Positions 43,417-53,329 of a DNA stretch of 64,000 bases are shown one piece after another. The notes under the pieces were generated by a model that did no database searches, was not told the origin of the DNA, and saw only the letters and a program-made list of their open reading frames with translations. Position numbers and translations under genes: made by a program. Origin of the DNA: Cristatella mucedo (Eukaryota > Bryozoa > Phylactolaemata > Cristatellidae); assembly GCA_009760855.2 (NCBI GenBank), contig WPIO01000113.1, positions 1,085,001-1,149,000 on the forward strand, read 5' to 3'. Within the stretch, counting starts at the first letter, position 1, and each line of letters starts with the position of its first letter.

Positions 43417-43705
43417 TATAATAATAATAATAATAATAATGCACTTGATAAAGCGCCCTCAGAGAACTTAATCTTTTTCTATGCGCTTTACATTTACTGC
43501 AAAGGGAAATGCAATTGAATGGTAAGTAAAATCATGCTTGAAAAACAAACAAAATGAATAATATGATTAGGGGTGACATGCACAGGCTCAGCATGCAAAT
43601 GTGGTTAGTGGCAGCATGCACAGTGTCAGTATGCATAAGCACATGAACGACGAATCACAGGGACTCACTAAATGCTGTCCTAAATAGGTGTGTCTTTAAG
43701 TATGC
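43417..43705 (-). mobile_element. LINE-A 3' end
   Basis: Antisense (AAT)n tail directly next to the LTR-C end, hairpin (TGATAAAGCGCCCTCAGAGA), 3' UTR and the first bases of the coding end (GTCCTAAATAGGTGTGTCTT). Truncated at about 43705. Confidence 0.9.
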
Positions 43706-43943
43706 CCTTTCGGGGGCTGACTCCCAGGCTGGGTCACGCCAAGCTCGATAAACCAAATTTCAGCACTCCCGGCCACGGAACATTAATAGGGTTCATACTT
43801 CACCGTCGTGGGAAGGTGTGCATGTATCTGCAACTATCCTCACTGTGGTTGTGATGTCCAACTGTCGCTGGGGCTCCACTTTCACAGTGGTGGCTCGTGA
43901 GTCTGAAAAAAGGCCCTATAAACGCAAATACAAAGCCGTTACT

Positions 43944-44800
43944 TCACTGAGCTACGGTACAGCTGAACTGCAAAATTGCGGCGACTATTCGATGAGCTCC
44001 AATCCAAGTGCGAGTTGTTGTAGCTCTTAGCAGGTCACGCCGTCCTCTCTTTGGGTATCGGCCTCTTTCGGTTGAGCGGAACGGCGCCGTCCGGGGTTGA
44101 CCCAACGATCCTCGGTAGCCTCCCACATCTGGCTCATCCAAGCTGCCAGGGTCCAGGAAATTTGTCCTGCATGTTAGCAATCTTGTGGCCCTGCGCCAAG
44201 CTAGCTTGCCTGCAGGTATTTACAATGCAAGGCGTGCCACCAGCGTCATCTCCGTCTACAACTCAGATACTCGTGTCCACGGCAACCTGGACCACGGTTA
44301 AAGGTTATACAACTTTGGCGAAAGACACCTGTGCGACCTGGGTATATAAACACGTGCACCCTCAAAGTAGATTCTGCGGCTTTACGATCGTACTGCCGCA
44401 TTTTCTTGGCATGAGCAGCTTGAACGATCTGACTTGCCACATCCTTTGCAATGAAGGCTTATCGTGCTTAATCTGCGTATAGTCATCCCTGGCTTCGCAC
44501 GGCTCTCCCACATGCACACTAGATCAATAGGCAGTCAATCCTCCCCCCACGATTTACGAAAAACCAGCTGCAGCGCGTTGACTCTTGAAAACAAGTAGAG
44601 CGTAGTTAGTACTCGTGGTGAGACGAAACTTAGAACTGAATGGTCGGCTCGGCACACAACCGCTCGTGGAGATCATTGAAGGAACTGTCGCATTCGCTCA
44701 ACCACACGTGCTCCACTTCCGCCGAAGGCTGTTTATATGCACGACGATTTTCGTGAACCAGTATACAAACAAACGATAGTTATGTCTGGCCGGGCCACTG
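43944..44800 (-). pseudogene. Ty3/Gypsy pol remnant: RT and post-integrase segments
   Basis: Second Gypsy relic. Around 44735-44640 the minus strand reads VEHVWLSECDSSFNDLHERL and CAEPTIQF, matching the RT thumb region where Gypsy elements have W(T/S)..C..AF..LK..L. At 44440-44246 SQIVQAAHAKKMRQYDRKA and RVHVFIY match the segment after the integrase core. At 44180-43944 ERGRYPKRGRRD resembles the pol C-terminus. RNase H and the integrase core are missing between them, so a deletion or more than one copy is involved. Confidence 0.5.
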
Positions 44801-44821
44801 CTCATAACCTGACGATACTCA

Positions 44822-45018
44822 GCTGTATCTGTCATTCAATCTATCGGAATATGCTGCAGCAGCTGATAGACTGAATGCTTGCCTTGCCGACATTCGATCA
44901 TGGATGTCGAAAAACTTCTTGAAACTAAATGACGATAAAACCGAACAGCTGCTCATCGGACACCCTGAGCGTGTGGCTGGACCAAAGGCTTTGCTCATTT
45001 AATAGGTGATGCTATTGT
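44822..45018 (+). mobile_element. LINE-B fragment, left half of a split copy
   Basis: Encodes DDTQLYLSFNLSEYAAAADR, LNACLADIRSWMSKNFLKLN and ELL-like LLIGHPERVAG in one frame. It stops at the LINE-A insertion and continues at 45655. Confidence 0.85.
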
Positions 45019-45654
45019 GCGACCATCACTCTGCAGCTAGGCTTGTCTGTCGTGAGCGTCGCAGTTGCCACATTACTCCACTTCTCGCCGACCTGCACTG
45101 GTTACCAGTCAAGCAACGGATTGACTTCAAGGTTTTGTCGCTCACTTTTAGGTCTCTTCATTCTATGGTTCCAGCCTATCTTTCAGATATACTACCCCAT
45201 CAGGCAAAGCATCGTACCACTCGCTTTTCGGAATCCAACAGTCTAGAAATACCTCGTACAAACCTTAAATCCTTTGGAGACCGTGCATTTAGCTCGTATG
45301 CTCCCACAGCCTGGAACTCCCTCCCGACCTGCATCAGAACATCCCCTGACCTGACCACATTTAAAAGAAACTTAAAAACATACCTATTTAGGACAGCATT
45401 TAGTGGGTCCTTGTGATTCGTCCTCGATGTGCTTATGCGTGCTGACACTGTTCATGCTGCCACTAACCACATTTGCATGCTGACCCAGTGCATGTAACCC
45501 CTAACCATGTTATTCATTTTGTTTGTTTTTCAAGCATGATTTTACTTACTATTCTATTGCGTATCACTTTGCAGCAAATGTAAAGCGCCTAGAAAGAGAT
45601 TAAGTTCTCTGAGGGCGCTTTATCAAGTGCAATATTATTATTATTATTATTATC
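45019..45654 (+). mobile_element. LINE-A 3' half nested in LINE-B
   Basis: 5'-truncated but the best-preserved C-terminus of LINE-A (open 45006-45416): ARLVCRERRSCHITPLLADL, HWLPVKQRIDFKVLSLTFRS, LHSMVPAYLSDILPHQAKHR, NSLPTCIRTSPDLTTFKRN and a final RTAFSGSL stop. The 3' UTR, hairpin and (ATT)n follow. ATCAC occurs at the left edge (45014-45018) and just after the tail, consistent with a short target-site duplication. This copy is a good family reference. Confidence 0.92.
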
Positions 45655-45995
45655 ACCGCGTGCTCGAAATTTAGGTGTCGTTTTCGACAGCTGCCTAAAT
45701 TCTAAAAGCTTCATTCAGAAGACTACTTCTACAGCTAGCCATCACGTCCGATTTTTAAGATTAGGAGCTGCCTTCCACGGTGGCTTGCAAAAAAACTTAA
45801 CTAGCTCCTTAGTTCTGTCTCGGCTTTATTATTGTAATTACCTTTTGGCTTGGTTTCCAAAAAAAGCAACTAGGCCAATGCAGCTGACTGTGAATATGGC
45901 TTCAAGGCTAGTTTTCAAGTCCCAGAGGTTTGACTACACGTCTTCTTTGCTAAAAGAGCTACGATGGCTGCCGGTTGATCAACGAATTCAGAGCG
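45655..45995 (+). mobile_element. LINE-B fragment, right half of the split copy
   Basis: Resumes with ARNLGVVFDSCLNS, TASHHVRFL, then a nearly continuous frame (45785-46000) with TSSLVLSRLYYCNYLLAWFP and LLKELRWLPVDQRIQ. Similarity is lost after about 45995 and there is no tail. Confidence 0.82.
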
Positions 45996-47449
45996 GGCTG
46001 GCCGGTCATAGGCTGGCCGGTGATCACCATTTCCCAACGAAGGACTTGATACAGCTGCCTTTGAAGCGTGACTAAAAGTTGGTTAGGTCCAACCAACCAG
46101 ATTAGACTTTTAAGCGAAACATTCTATATTTAGAGCAAGCAGTGCTGTGGGTGCACGTGGTGCTGTTGCCTGAGTCATTTCTTATTGGGGCCATCCATAA
46201 ATTTCTGTCAGGGTAAATGACATAGGTTTCCTGCTGCCTTATTGTCCTGCAGCCTTTGTGTTCTTCCACTTTTGTGTCCCGATGCCTTAATGGATCACAG
46301 GAAACTCCTTTCTGACTGGCACGCAGGAAATCGCCGTCCCAATAATAGCCCGGATATCTGAGGAAACTGCTCGGACCACAAGGAAGGACAAATGCAAGCA
46401 GCTTCGCTGTTTATGACAGAAACACCCTATTTGACACGTTGTTTTTCGGCAGCAATACAGCTCTATTGCTACCGACGATGACCATGTTCACAATGCCGTA
46501 TCTGTGCTGTCACCTCCGTCGCCTCCACCTAGTGTCTGAGCGTGTGTGCGTCTGGTGGCCGTTCAGCTCTCCGGTCACCTTCCATGAGCGGTCCAATTAG
46601 GCAGGGTCTCTGTCGTTTCTCGACGTCACTTCAGGGCTGGCTTCTCATGCACGAGGACGACCGCTGGGTCTAGAGCTCTCTACCTTGTCGACAATCTGCG
46701 CTTCTGATTCGCACAGCCCTTCCCTTAAATCCTAGATTTAGGCTGGCTGAGCCGAGAGGACACAGCTTGGTAACTAACGCGGCGTCCAAGCGAACAGAGC
46801 CGGATCACTGGTGACCGACCACTCGATCACCTGCGTCTAGGCCACGACAATCCGCTCTTCGTCTTCGATCGAGGCAAAGCTCACTGCTACGCCGCTCGCT
46901 GCGGCCAGACTCGACTGGTAGTAGGTAGAAAGGAGCGAGTCGGAATGACTATCGCCTCTACTGCTTCGGAGATGTTGAAGTCAACTTCCTACCTACGACG
47001 ACGAGAAGCATCTTGCTTTCTCCTCAGCCATTACCGCAGGTACGGGTCAGACTGTTATGATCAATATGTAGAACCCCCCTACACTTAAATCAAATTACGC
47101 CATAATGCACAGGACTAGCCAAAATTAAGTCGTAGATCAGGTCATATTACTAATAGTCAAAAGGAGTTAATTTTAAAAAAGTCTAAACTCATTATTTAGT
47201 AATGTAAGCTGAGGGTATGAGCTAGTTATCAACAGCAGCTAATGAGGTGAAATGACGAAAATATTTTTATTTTTTCTTTACGTCCTTACTGCCTCCACTG
47301 TTTTCATTCGTAACTCAATCGGAGTAAGCTGCCCGTGGTTACCTGGCCTCCCCCACTTTGGTCTATGTAGTGATATATAGTATACAAGTGATATATATGC
47401 ATGCACTTGCTTACAATATGCCTGCTTGCGGATATTACCGCTAAACATT
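45996..47449. other. Unassigned sequence
   Basis: Long stretch without recognised repeats or genes. Short open frames do not resemble known families. Confidence 0.45.
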
Positions 47450-47515
47450 TGTTAAAGTGCCCAGAGAGAGGTTTAGTTCCTGAGGGCACCATAAATGTAT
47501 ACTATTATTATTATA
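47450..47515 (+). mobile_element. LINE-A tail fragment
   Basis: TTAAAGTGCCCAGAGAGAGG, CTGAGGGCACCATAAATG and (ATT)n. About 65 bases. Confidence 0.75.
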
Positions 47516-48331
47516 TGTGTAAATTCATTTGACGGTCTACCCATGTAGTTTATTACATTTTAAAACTTAACGACCAAGGATTGTAATATGCCACAGGGAT
47601 GACAAGCTCACTTTAAATGAGAGCACGGACGTCACGCGATATGCAGACCAAACCGGAAATGACCAGACCGGAAATAGGCAGACAGGCAAGCCAGGCCGAG
47701 CAGGTACTGTGGGCACGTGCATACGTCGTGCAGCTGTTACATGCCGCTCTCCGATCGCCGGCAGACCCACTGTGAACATGAGTGGAGACCGGTGCTCGAA
47801 GTCTAGTGAGACTGCTCATCAAGTAGACCACGTGACCTGCAACCCGGAAGTTTAGGATCCCTCCCAGCTCGTAACCCAATCCTTTCGTTTCGCTCCGCGA
47901 AATGTAAGACGGCCTCCGGTCGCTCTGCTTAGCGAAATTTCATTACGTACTTAGTCAGCCGATTGGTGATGGCGAGCTAAATTTCAGCACAGGCGAGCAC
48001 GGCAATGATGAAAGATACTGTCGAAGCAAGTGGGTGAGAGGATAAGTCTTTGGTTTCTTAGCTCCCTTCTCAGCGTCGTCAAACTTCCGGAAGTCAGCCG
48101 GTGGCAAGTTCCACGTTTTTGACAGCGTACGAGCTGAAGGCCGGGTCTTCAAAGGACTTGAGCTTGAGTGTAGACGCACTGCTAAACAACCTCACTCAGG
48201 GCAGCAGCACAGTGGTGGCGCTGTGAGAAGCTACGGCAGGCGTCGGCAAGCTGCTCGCTAGGGCAGCCGCTCCTGGTCAGTGAGAGATGCGGTGGCGCCG
48301 CGACGCTCCTGGCGGGCCAGCCTAGGCGCAG
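47516..48331. other. Unassigned sequence
   Basis: No supported gene. A short degenerate direct repeat of GACCA.ACCGGAAAT occurs near 47645-47675. Confidence 0.4.
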
Positions 48332-48728
48332 ATAATAATAATAATAATTCATTTGATGTAGCGCCCTCGAAGAACTCAATCTCTGTCTAGGCACTTCGCA
48401 TTTACTGCAAAGGAAGCACGGTCCAACGGTCGCTGGCATATAACAATTAGACTCCGGAAAGCGAGTAATACGATGCTTAGCCTGGTGAGGCAGTAAATCT
48501 GAAAGGTAGGCTGGAGCTACAGAATGAAGGGACCTAAAAGTGAGTGACAAAACCTTGAATTCGGTGCGTTGCTTGACTGGGAGCCAGTGTAGGTCGACGA
48601 GCAGTGGTGTGATGTGGCAATTGCTACGCTCACGACAGATCAGCCGAGCTTCAGTTTTGCACCAGCTGTAAGCACCTAGTTACACACACCGGTAGACCAG
48701 CAAGCAGAGAGCTACAGAAGTTGAGACG
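48332..48728 (-). mobile_element. LINE-A with internal deletion, left part
   Basis: Antisense. Tail and hairpin (ATGTAGCGCCCTCGAAGAAC ... TCTAGGCACTTCGCATTTAC) jump at about 48438 to the C-terminal coding region (GAGTAATACGATGCTTAGCC), so most of the 3' UTR and coding end is deleted. It continues to GAAGTTGAGACGGG at 48728, where LINE-B interrupts. Confidence 0.8.
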
Positions 48729-48868
48729 GGCTACCGAATGCGTACAGAAAGCCGCTTAGGCTGTGAGTGCGCTAGACAAAAGTTCCCAGTGTAACACGCA
48801 TGTAGTCTTTGTGGCTTTGTGGCTTTGCGGAGTTACAGGCGGAGACACGTTATATTGCACCAAGGGTA
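48729..48868 (+). mobile_element. LINE-B tail nested in LINE-A
   Basis: CTACCGAATGCGTACAGAAA, GGCTGTGAGTGCGCTAGACA and GCGGAGTTACAGGCGGAGAC. It carries a small internal duplication of GTGGCTTT. The interrupted LINE-A resumes at about 48929. Confidence 0.8.
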
Positions 48869-48928
48869 GGCACCTGGATACAGAGGCCGGAAGACCTGCA
48901 CATAATGAGTAAACGAATTCTAGATGCG

Positions 48929-49010
48929 ATGTCAAATGCATGGACCCATTTGGCTGTGGACCCCTTATCTAAGCAACACCGCGTTTTTTTCAAAGCGACT
49001 CGGCTGCAAG
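48929..49010 (-). mobile_element. LINE-A, right part after the LINE-B insertion
   Basis: GCGATGTCAAATGCATGGAC and CCCCTTATCTAAGCAACACC match the antisense LINE-A segment that should follow GACGGG. Short, and lost after about 49010. Confidence 0.65.
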
Positions 49011-49585
49011 AGAGTAAGACTCGCTTGCAGAGTTGTTGCGGTCGGTTTTTCATCATGATGTCACTTTGGAAATCATGAAAAACTCGACAATATTTAGTGA
49101 GAGAAGATGTTACTGCCATCCAAACTCGAAGTCGGAAACTGAAGCCGCATAGGAGACAATAATATTACTGCACACACACAAACCTCGCTCACCGAAACGC
49201 AGTATTGCGTAACGCTACCGATTGAGCCCTCCTGGCCTGCATTCCGAGCTGAAGGCTAGAGATCACACTCGAACAGCAGCGACTTATCTGTCGGGCTCTT
49301 CAATCAAAATCGAGCACGTCTCGCCAGAGGCGTTACTCAGCTAGGCCTGGGCGCCGCCTGGCGGCAAATGTCATACGCCCGAACCCGATGGCTCGCCGTT
49401 CAGGCCCACTGACAGGCCGCTAACAAGGTTCGCCGTCGACGTTCAAAATAAAACGTAACGAAACCTCACGGGAACGCACGCCTCGTTTGCCTTCTAACCC
49501 TGGCCAGGCCGTCACTCTTGTAAGAGGCTTTAAGCGAAGGTGTGACCTGGATTTTTGCATTTTCTAACTAGATTCTTGAAGAGCA
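49011..49585. other. Unassigned sequence
   Basis: Nothing recognisable. Confidence 0.4.
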
Positions 49586-49745
49586 CTGCGCCGGTTTGAC
49601 CCAGTCGTTAAGGCGCTCATCCCTACCAAGGTCAATGTGAATTTGTCAGACGGTCGAGGTCGCGGTAACGAGTCCCGTGGCATGTGTGAAATGCTTTATT
49701 AGAGATTCAATTCTCTTAGGTTGCTTTACATAGAAATTGTATTCA
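49586..49745 (+). mobile_element. SINE-1, diverged copy
   Basis: GCCGGTTTGACCCAGTCGTT AAGG-type head, then GAGGTCGCGGTAACGAGTCC (B-box region) and TAGAGATTCAATTCTCTTAG in the tail hairpin. It carries about 20 extra bases between the boxes. An older member. Confidence 0.65.
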
Positions 49746-50324
49746 AGTTCGAAACCATTTTTTGGAATGTACTCAAAAAATCTCTTTGGCCACTATATAA
49801 AAATGTTTAGACATATTTTGATTGTTAAGTTTTCAACTTGGCTATTAGTTAAACTTTTAAATTTTTGAAAGTCTTAAAATTTATGCCGAAGGCTCACACC
49901 TGAAAGCCTCTTTCATTACATTGAAATCAATATTCGTAATCTTGTCTCGAGAGCCTGGAGAAGTGTGCTAAAGGAATCCCGATTAGACAGACCCCTTTAG
50001 GCCTAGCAAAAAACAAATCTCATCGAGCAGCGCTAAAAATATCTTCCTTCATCAAAGAAATATTGTCTACTATGGAAAATGATGATGAACGTGTGCAAGC
50101 CCACAGCTTGAGCCGTTTCAACAGCATGTAATCGAGCATGGCCTGCACATCTAGAGCGGCTTTGTTAGTGCTTCACTTTAAATAACTTTTTTTTACTAAA
50201 TCCTTACACTCTTGAGTGTCAGCCTAGGAGTAAGTTTCTTGCACTTCACCACCCAGGTCGTAGTATCGAGTTCTGCAACAGATAATCATGCATGGCCTAG
50301 CTATAGCTGCAAAGGTTATAACGC
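49746..50324. other. Unassigned sequence
   Basis: AT-rich, with no supported feature. Confidence 0.4.
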
Positions 50325-50650
50325 CTATAACTATAAAGCCTGGAACTCACATCCGACCTCCGCCACAACATTCCTTGACTTGACCACCTTTAAAACGAAA
50401 CTAAAAACGCACCTATTCATCACAGCATTTAGTGGGTCTCTGTGATATGACCTTTGCGTGCTTATACGTGCTAACACTGACCACACTTGAATGCTGGTCA
50501 TGTGCACGTCACCCCTAACCGTGTTGTTCTTCTTGCTTGTTGAGCGTGCTACCGCTAACCATTCAATCGTGCTTCCTTTGCGGCAAATGTGAAGCACCTA
50601 GAAAGAGATTTGAATTACCTGAGGGCGCTATACTAAGTGTATTATTCTTA
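50325..50650 (+). mobile_element. LINE-A 3' end
   Basis: Sense. AAAGCCTGGAACTCACATCC and TTCCTTGACTTGACCACCTT (coding end), 3' UTR, and hairpin (AAGCACCTAGAAAGAGATTT ... TGAGGGCGCTATACTAAGTG). The tail is short. Confidence 0.88.
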
Positions 50651-51114
50651 TTTGAGGGCCTTCTACCGCTAGAAAACTGAGGCCGATCAATCAGCTAACC
50701 TATATTTTTTGATTTTCAAGCCTGAAACCCTAACCCGGAATCACGACGTCTAACCCCGTGAGCCCCAAGTCTGCCGCCCGCCCCCCCCCCCCGAAGTCGA
50801 AGGCTACCGAGTTATTGTGAGGGAGGCGTCTAAAGGCTCAGTTGGCATGCAGCTCATTTTGCCTATAAAACTGCGATCCGTTTCACGAGAGAAATACCAG
50901 GAATGTTAATATCCATAAGCTGCTGGCTACTTAAGTCAGCGTCTTGGCTCAGGGTTAGGTACTCGAAAGTCACAAAGCAGGCAGTAGGAGCAAGTTCTTC
51001 AGTAGGCTATCGCTTACTCTCCCCGGTTGGGCGCTCAAGCTCTCCACCCACTATGTAAATGAGGCTCGTCGAACAAGTTGATTTTTACTTGTTTACGGTT
51101 AGTAGTATAGGTCG
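50651..51114. other. Unassigned sequence
   Basis: Contains a poly-C run near 50780 and a weak SINE-2-like tail (AATCAGCTAACC) near 50690. No gene supported. Confidence 0.4.
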
Positions 51115-51284
51115 TCATCTTTTTTTACAAGTCTTCAGGTGCCATTTCAAAGATTAGGTTTTCTAGTAAGATATTAGTAAGAGGGAGCCATCGACAGAGT
51201 TTCTTTTTTTTACAAGTCTTCCGGTGTCATTTCAAAGGTTAGGTTTTCTAGTAAGATACTAGTAAGAGGGAGCCATCGACAAAG
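51115..51284. repeat. 85-base tandem duplication at the end of an exon
   Basis: Two direct copies, 51115-51199 and 51200-51284, with about five substitutions. Shared marks are TTTTTTACAAGTCTTC and GAGGGAGCCATCGACA, and the ACAAG motif is spaced 85 bases (51127 and 51212). On the minus strand each copy holds the same exon end plus a GTAAAA splice donor. Confidence 0.9.
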
Positions 51285-51890
51285 AGTCTTCTTTGAAATC
51301 AAAGCTCTGAAAGGGATCGGCGAGTGAAACGTTTTCGAGCGTCCCTGTATAATAACAATAATAGCACATTTGTTATAGTGCCCTCTGAGAACTCAATCTC
51401 TTTCTAGGCACTCTACATTTGCTGTAAAGGAAGCGTGACCGAATGGTTATCGCTGTATGTGGTTGGCTTCTTCTGAAGAAGACGGGCGGTTTTTCTTTAG
51501 AAAGAAAGATGCATCGCCCTGCAGTACCTCGTTTGCCTCAATAGGCACAGTTGTCTTAATTTGGACTTGAGTATCAACGGAGGCACCTTCGATACTCTCC
51601 AGCAGAAAATTGGCTGACTCAACAGCGAAGAATGTTTGCTCATCCGATGACAAGTCGTTTTAATAATAATAATAATGCACTTGATAAAGCGCCCTCAGAG
51701 AGCTTTGGAATCGCACGTTTGGGCTGACGTCACTGGAACGATGATAGCTGAACCAATTTTGGGAGTAGGGCATTTCCAAATATGGATGGCACAAGGCCTG
51801 TCCGTAGTTACTTGAGTGGTCCTATCTTTGCTCAGCATTGAAAAATTAGCGACCATGCCACCGGGATCATCGCCTTGGATTAAATGGCGG
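51214..51890 (-). CDS. Coding exon of unknown gene, interrupted by two LINE-A tails
   Basis: Minus-strand coding sequence in three open blocks. Block 1 (51890-51703) follows a good acceptor (CTCAACTTCCTAG) and reads for 62 codons, with HLIQGDDPGGMVANFSML and IHIWKCPTPKIGSAIIVP. Block 2 (about 51657-51453) contains DLSSDEQTFFAVES and EANEVLQGDASFFLKKNRPS. Block 3 (51350-51214) contains FHSPIPFRALISKKTLCRWL and TSILLENLTFEMTPEDL, then a donor-like GTAAAA. Removing the LINE tail and one target-site copy (CTGTAT) joins blocks 2 and 3 in frame. Blocks 1 and 2 are one base out of register at the other LINE junction, which a single-base loss in its duplication would explain. The last residues look like the start of an RNA-recognition motif (RNP2-like ILLENL followed by MTPEDL), but this is only suggestive. 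No in-frame stop occurs within the blocks. It is either a recently disrupted gene or a pseudogene. The tail at 51452-51351 brings an in-frame TAA. Confidence 0.5.
51351..51452 (-). mobile_element. LINE-A tail inserted in coding exon, with 6-bp TSD
   Basis: Antisense tail on the plus strand: ATAACAATAATAGCACATTT, GTGCCCTCTGAGAACTCAAT, TAGGCACTCTACATTTGCTG and CCGAATGGTTATCG. It is flanked by identical CTGTAT at 51345-51350 and 51453-51458. 5'-truncated to about 100 bases. Confidence 0.88.
51658..51702 (-). mobile_element. LINE-A tail inserted in coding exon, second
   Basis: Only 45 bases: (TAA)n, then TGCACTTGATAAAGCGCCCT and CAGAG. One of the shortest LINE-A insertions here. Possible target-site duplication AAAGC/AAAAC on the minus strand. 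Confidence 0.8.
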
Positions 51891-52304
51891 CTAGGAAGTT
51901 GAGTTTCGGTCGCTTGATGTCGAGACAGGCTCGCACGGGTCTCGAGATTTCATGAGTGAAACGAATGCCTCTGGGCTCAGACCGAATTCCCGACAGAAAC
52001 CCCCGAGCCTCAGACCGAATCCCCGACAGGAGCTCCTGACTGCATGGGCTCTCTGGATGACCGACAGCCGTTTCTCACCTTATCTACACCCGAGAATCTC
52101 CGACTGAGGTAGGACCAATCGAACCGCACACTGCTGGCTGCAAGCTTGAATGAAAAGCAGACTTGGCTCTTCTGTCAAAATGTAAACTAGGTTTACAAAT
52201 CAGCTGCTCATTTATTTGAGTGATGGCTGACTAGCGAGCAGACACGGTGGCCTCAACGCTCAGCTTGCCACGGTGGCTGCGTGCACGACGAGGCACAGCC
52301 AGTG
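51891..52304. other. Unassigned, with a short direct repeat
   Basis: CTCAGACCGAATTCCCGACA and CTCAGACCGAATCCCCGACA are adjacent direct repeats near 51975-52030. An upstream exon of the gene at 51214-51890 could lie here, but I cannot identify one. Confidence 0.4.
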
Positions 52305-52309
52305 CGCTA

Positions 52310-52388
<79 letters not shown>
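52305..52388. repeat. (CTG)n microsatellite
   Basis: About 27 CTG units, nearly perfect. Confidence 0.97.
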
Positions 52389-52504
52389 CTCTTCGCGTAG
52401 AACCAGCCATGAAGCCCTTGTGACGAATCGCTGGACTATAACTTAAAGTTGCTCTGCTGTCGATGAGGCCTCTCGGTCGCTGTCATTTCCAGGCCATTGC
52501 TCTG

Positions 52505-52634
52505 TTCCCTCCTCCTCCTCCTCCTCCTCCTCTTCCACCTCTTTCTCCTCCTCCTCCTCTTCCTCCTCCTCCTCCCTCCTCCTCCTCCTCCTCCTCCTCC
52601 TCCTCCCTCCTCCTCCTCCTCCTCCCCCTCTTCC

Positions 52635-52666
<32 letters not shown>

Positions 52667-52787
52667 TTTCTCTTCCTCCTCCTCCACCTCTTCCTCCACC
52701 TCCACCTCTTCCTCCTCCTCTTCCACCTCTTTCTCCTCCTCTGCCTCCTCTTCCTCCTCCTCCTCCTCCTCTTCCTCATCCTCCACC

Positions 52788-52819
<32 letters not shown>

Positions 52820-52915
52820 TACCCGCTCCTCCTCCTCTTTCTCCTCCTCCTCCTCCTCTTTCTCCTCCTCCTCCTCTTTCTCCTCCCTCCTCTTCTTCTT
52901 CCTCCTCCTCCCCCA
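52505..52915. repeat. CTC/CCT polypyrimidine repeat
   Basis: About 400 bases of imperfect CTC triplets with TTC and ACC variants. Poly-Glu, poly-Leu and poly-Ser frames up to 200 codons long are artefacts. Such strand-biased tracts can adopt triplex structures. Confidence 0.97.
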
Positions 52916-52999
52916 TCGGCTCTTCCGCATGCTCCTCTTCCAGCTTCATGTGCCTGTTCCTTCGTCTAGTTCCCGTCGGGTATTTGTACTTTTCCTCGT

Positions 53000-53149
53000 C
53001 TTGGTTTGGTGCAGTGTTAAAGGTGCTCGCCCCGACCAAGGGCTGGCTGAGGTCGTGGGCTCGATCCCCAATGCATACGTGAAGCGCCTGAATAGAGATT
53101 AAGTTCTCTTGGGGCACCATACAAATAAATTATATTGTTTTATTATATT
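53000..53149 (+). mobile_element. SINE-1 copy
   Basis: TTGGTTTGGTGCAGTGTTAA head, GTGGGCTCGATCCCCAATGC (B box), GAAGCGCCTGAATAGAGATT and TTGGGGCACCATACAAATAA tail with an AT-rich end. Confidence 0.85.
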
Positions 53150-53329
53150 TTTCCTGACACAACTACCAATTGCAGAGCATGCAACCCAAAGCTGTTAGGT
53201 TGTGACGGTGCTTGAGAGTTGCTAGCGATTCCTACGTAATGTGGTCTAGAACCGGATGACTTATAATCAGTGTTTAGACGGTATACAAGGCCAATCTAAA
53301 CACGATCATTGGTAGACTGCTAAAACACG

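Noticed and set aside
44051-44482. 143-codon plus-strand open frame
   Set aside because: It is antisense to the Ty3/Gypsy pol remnant, whose minus-strand frame has recognisable motifs.
52436-53102. Poly-Glu, poly-Leu and poly-Ser proteins of up to 200 residues on both strands
   Set aside because: They come from an imperfect CTC repeat and exist in several frames at once. No other coding sign is present.
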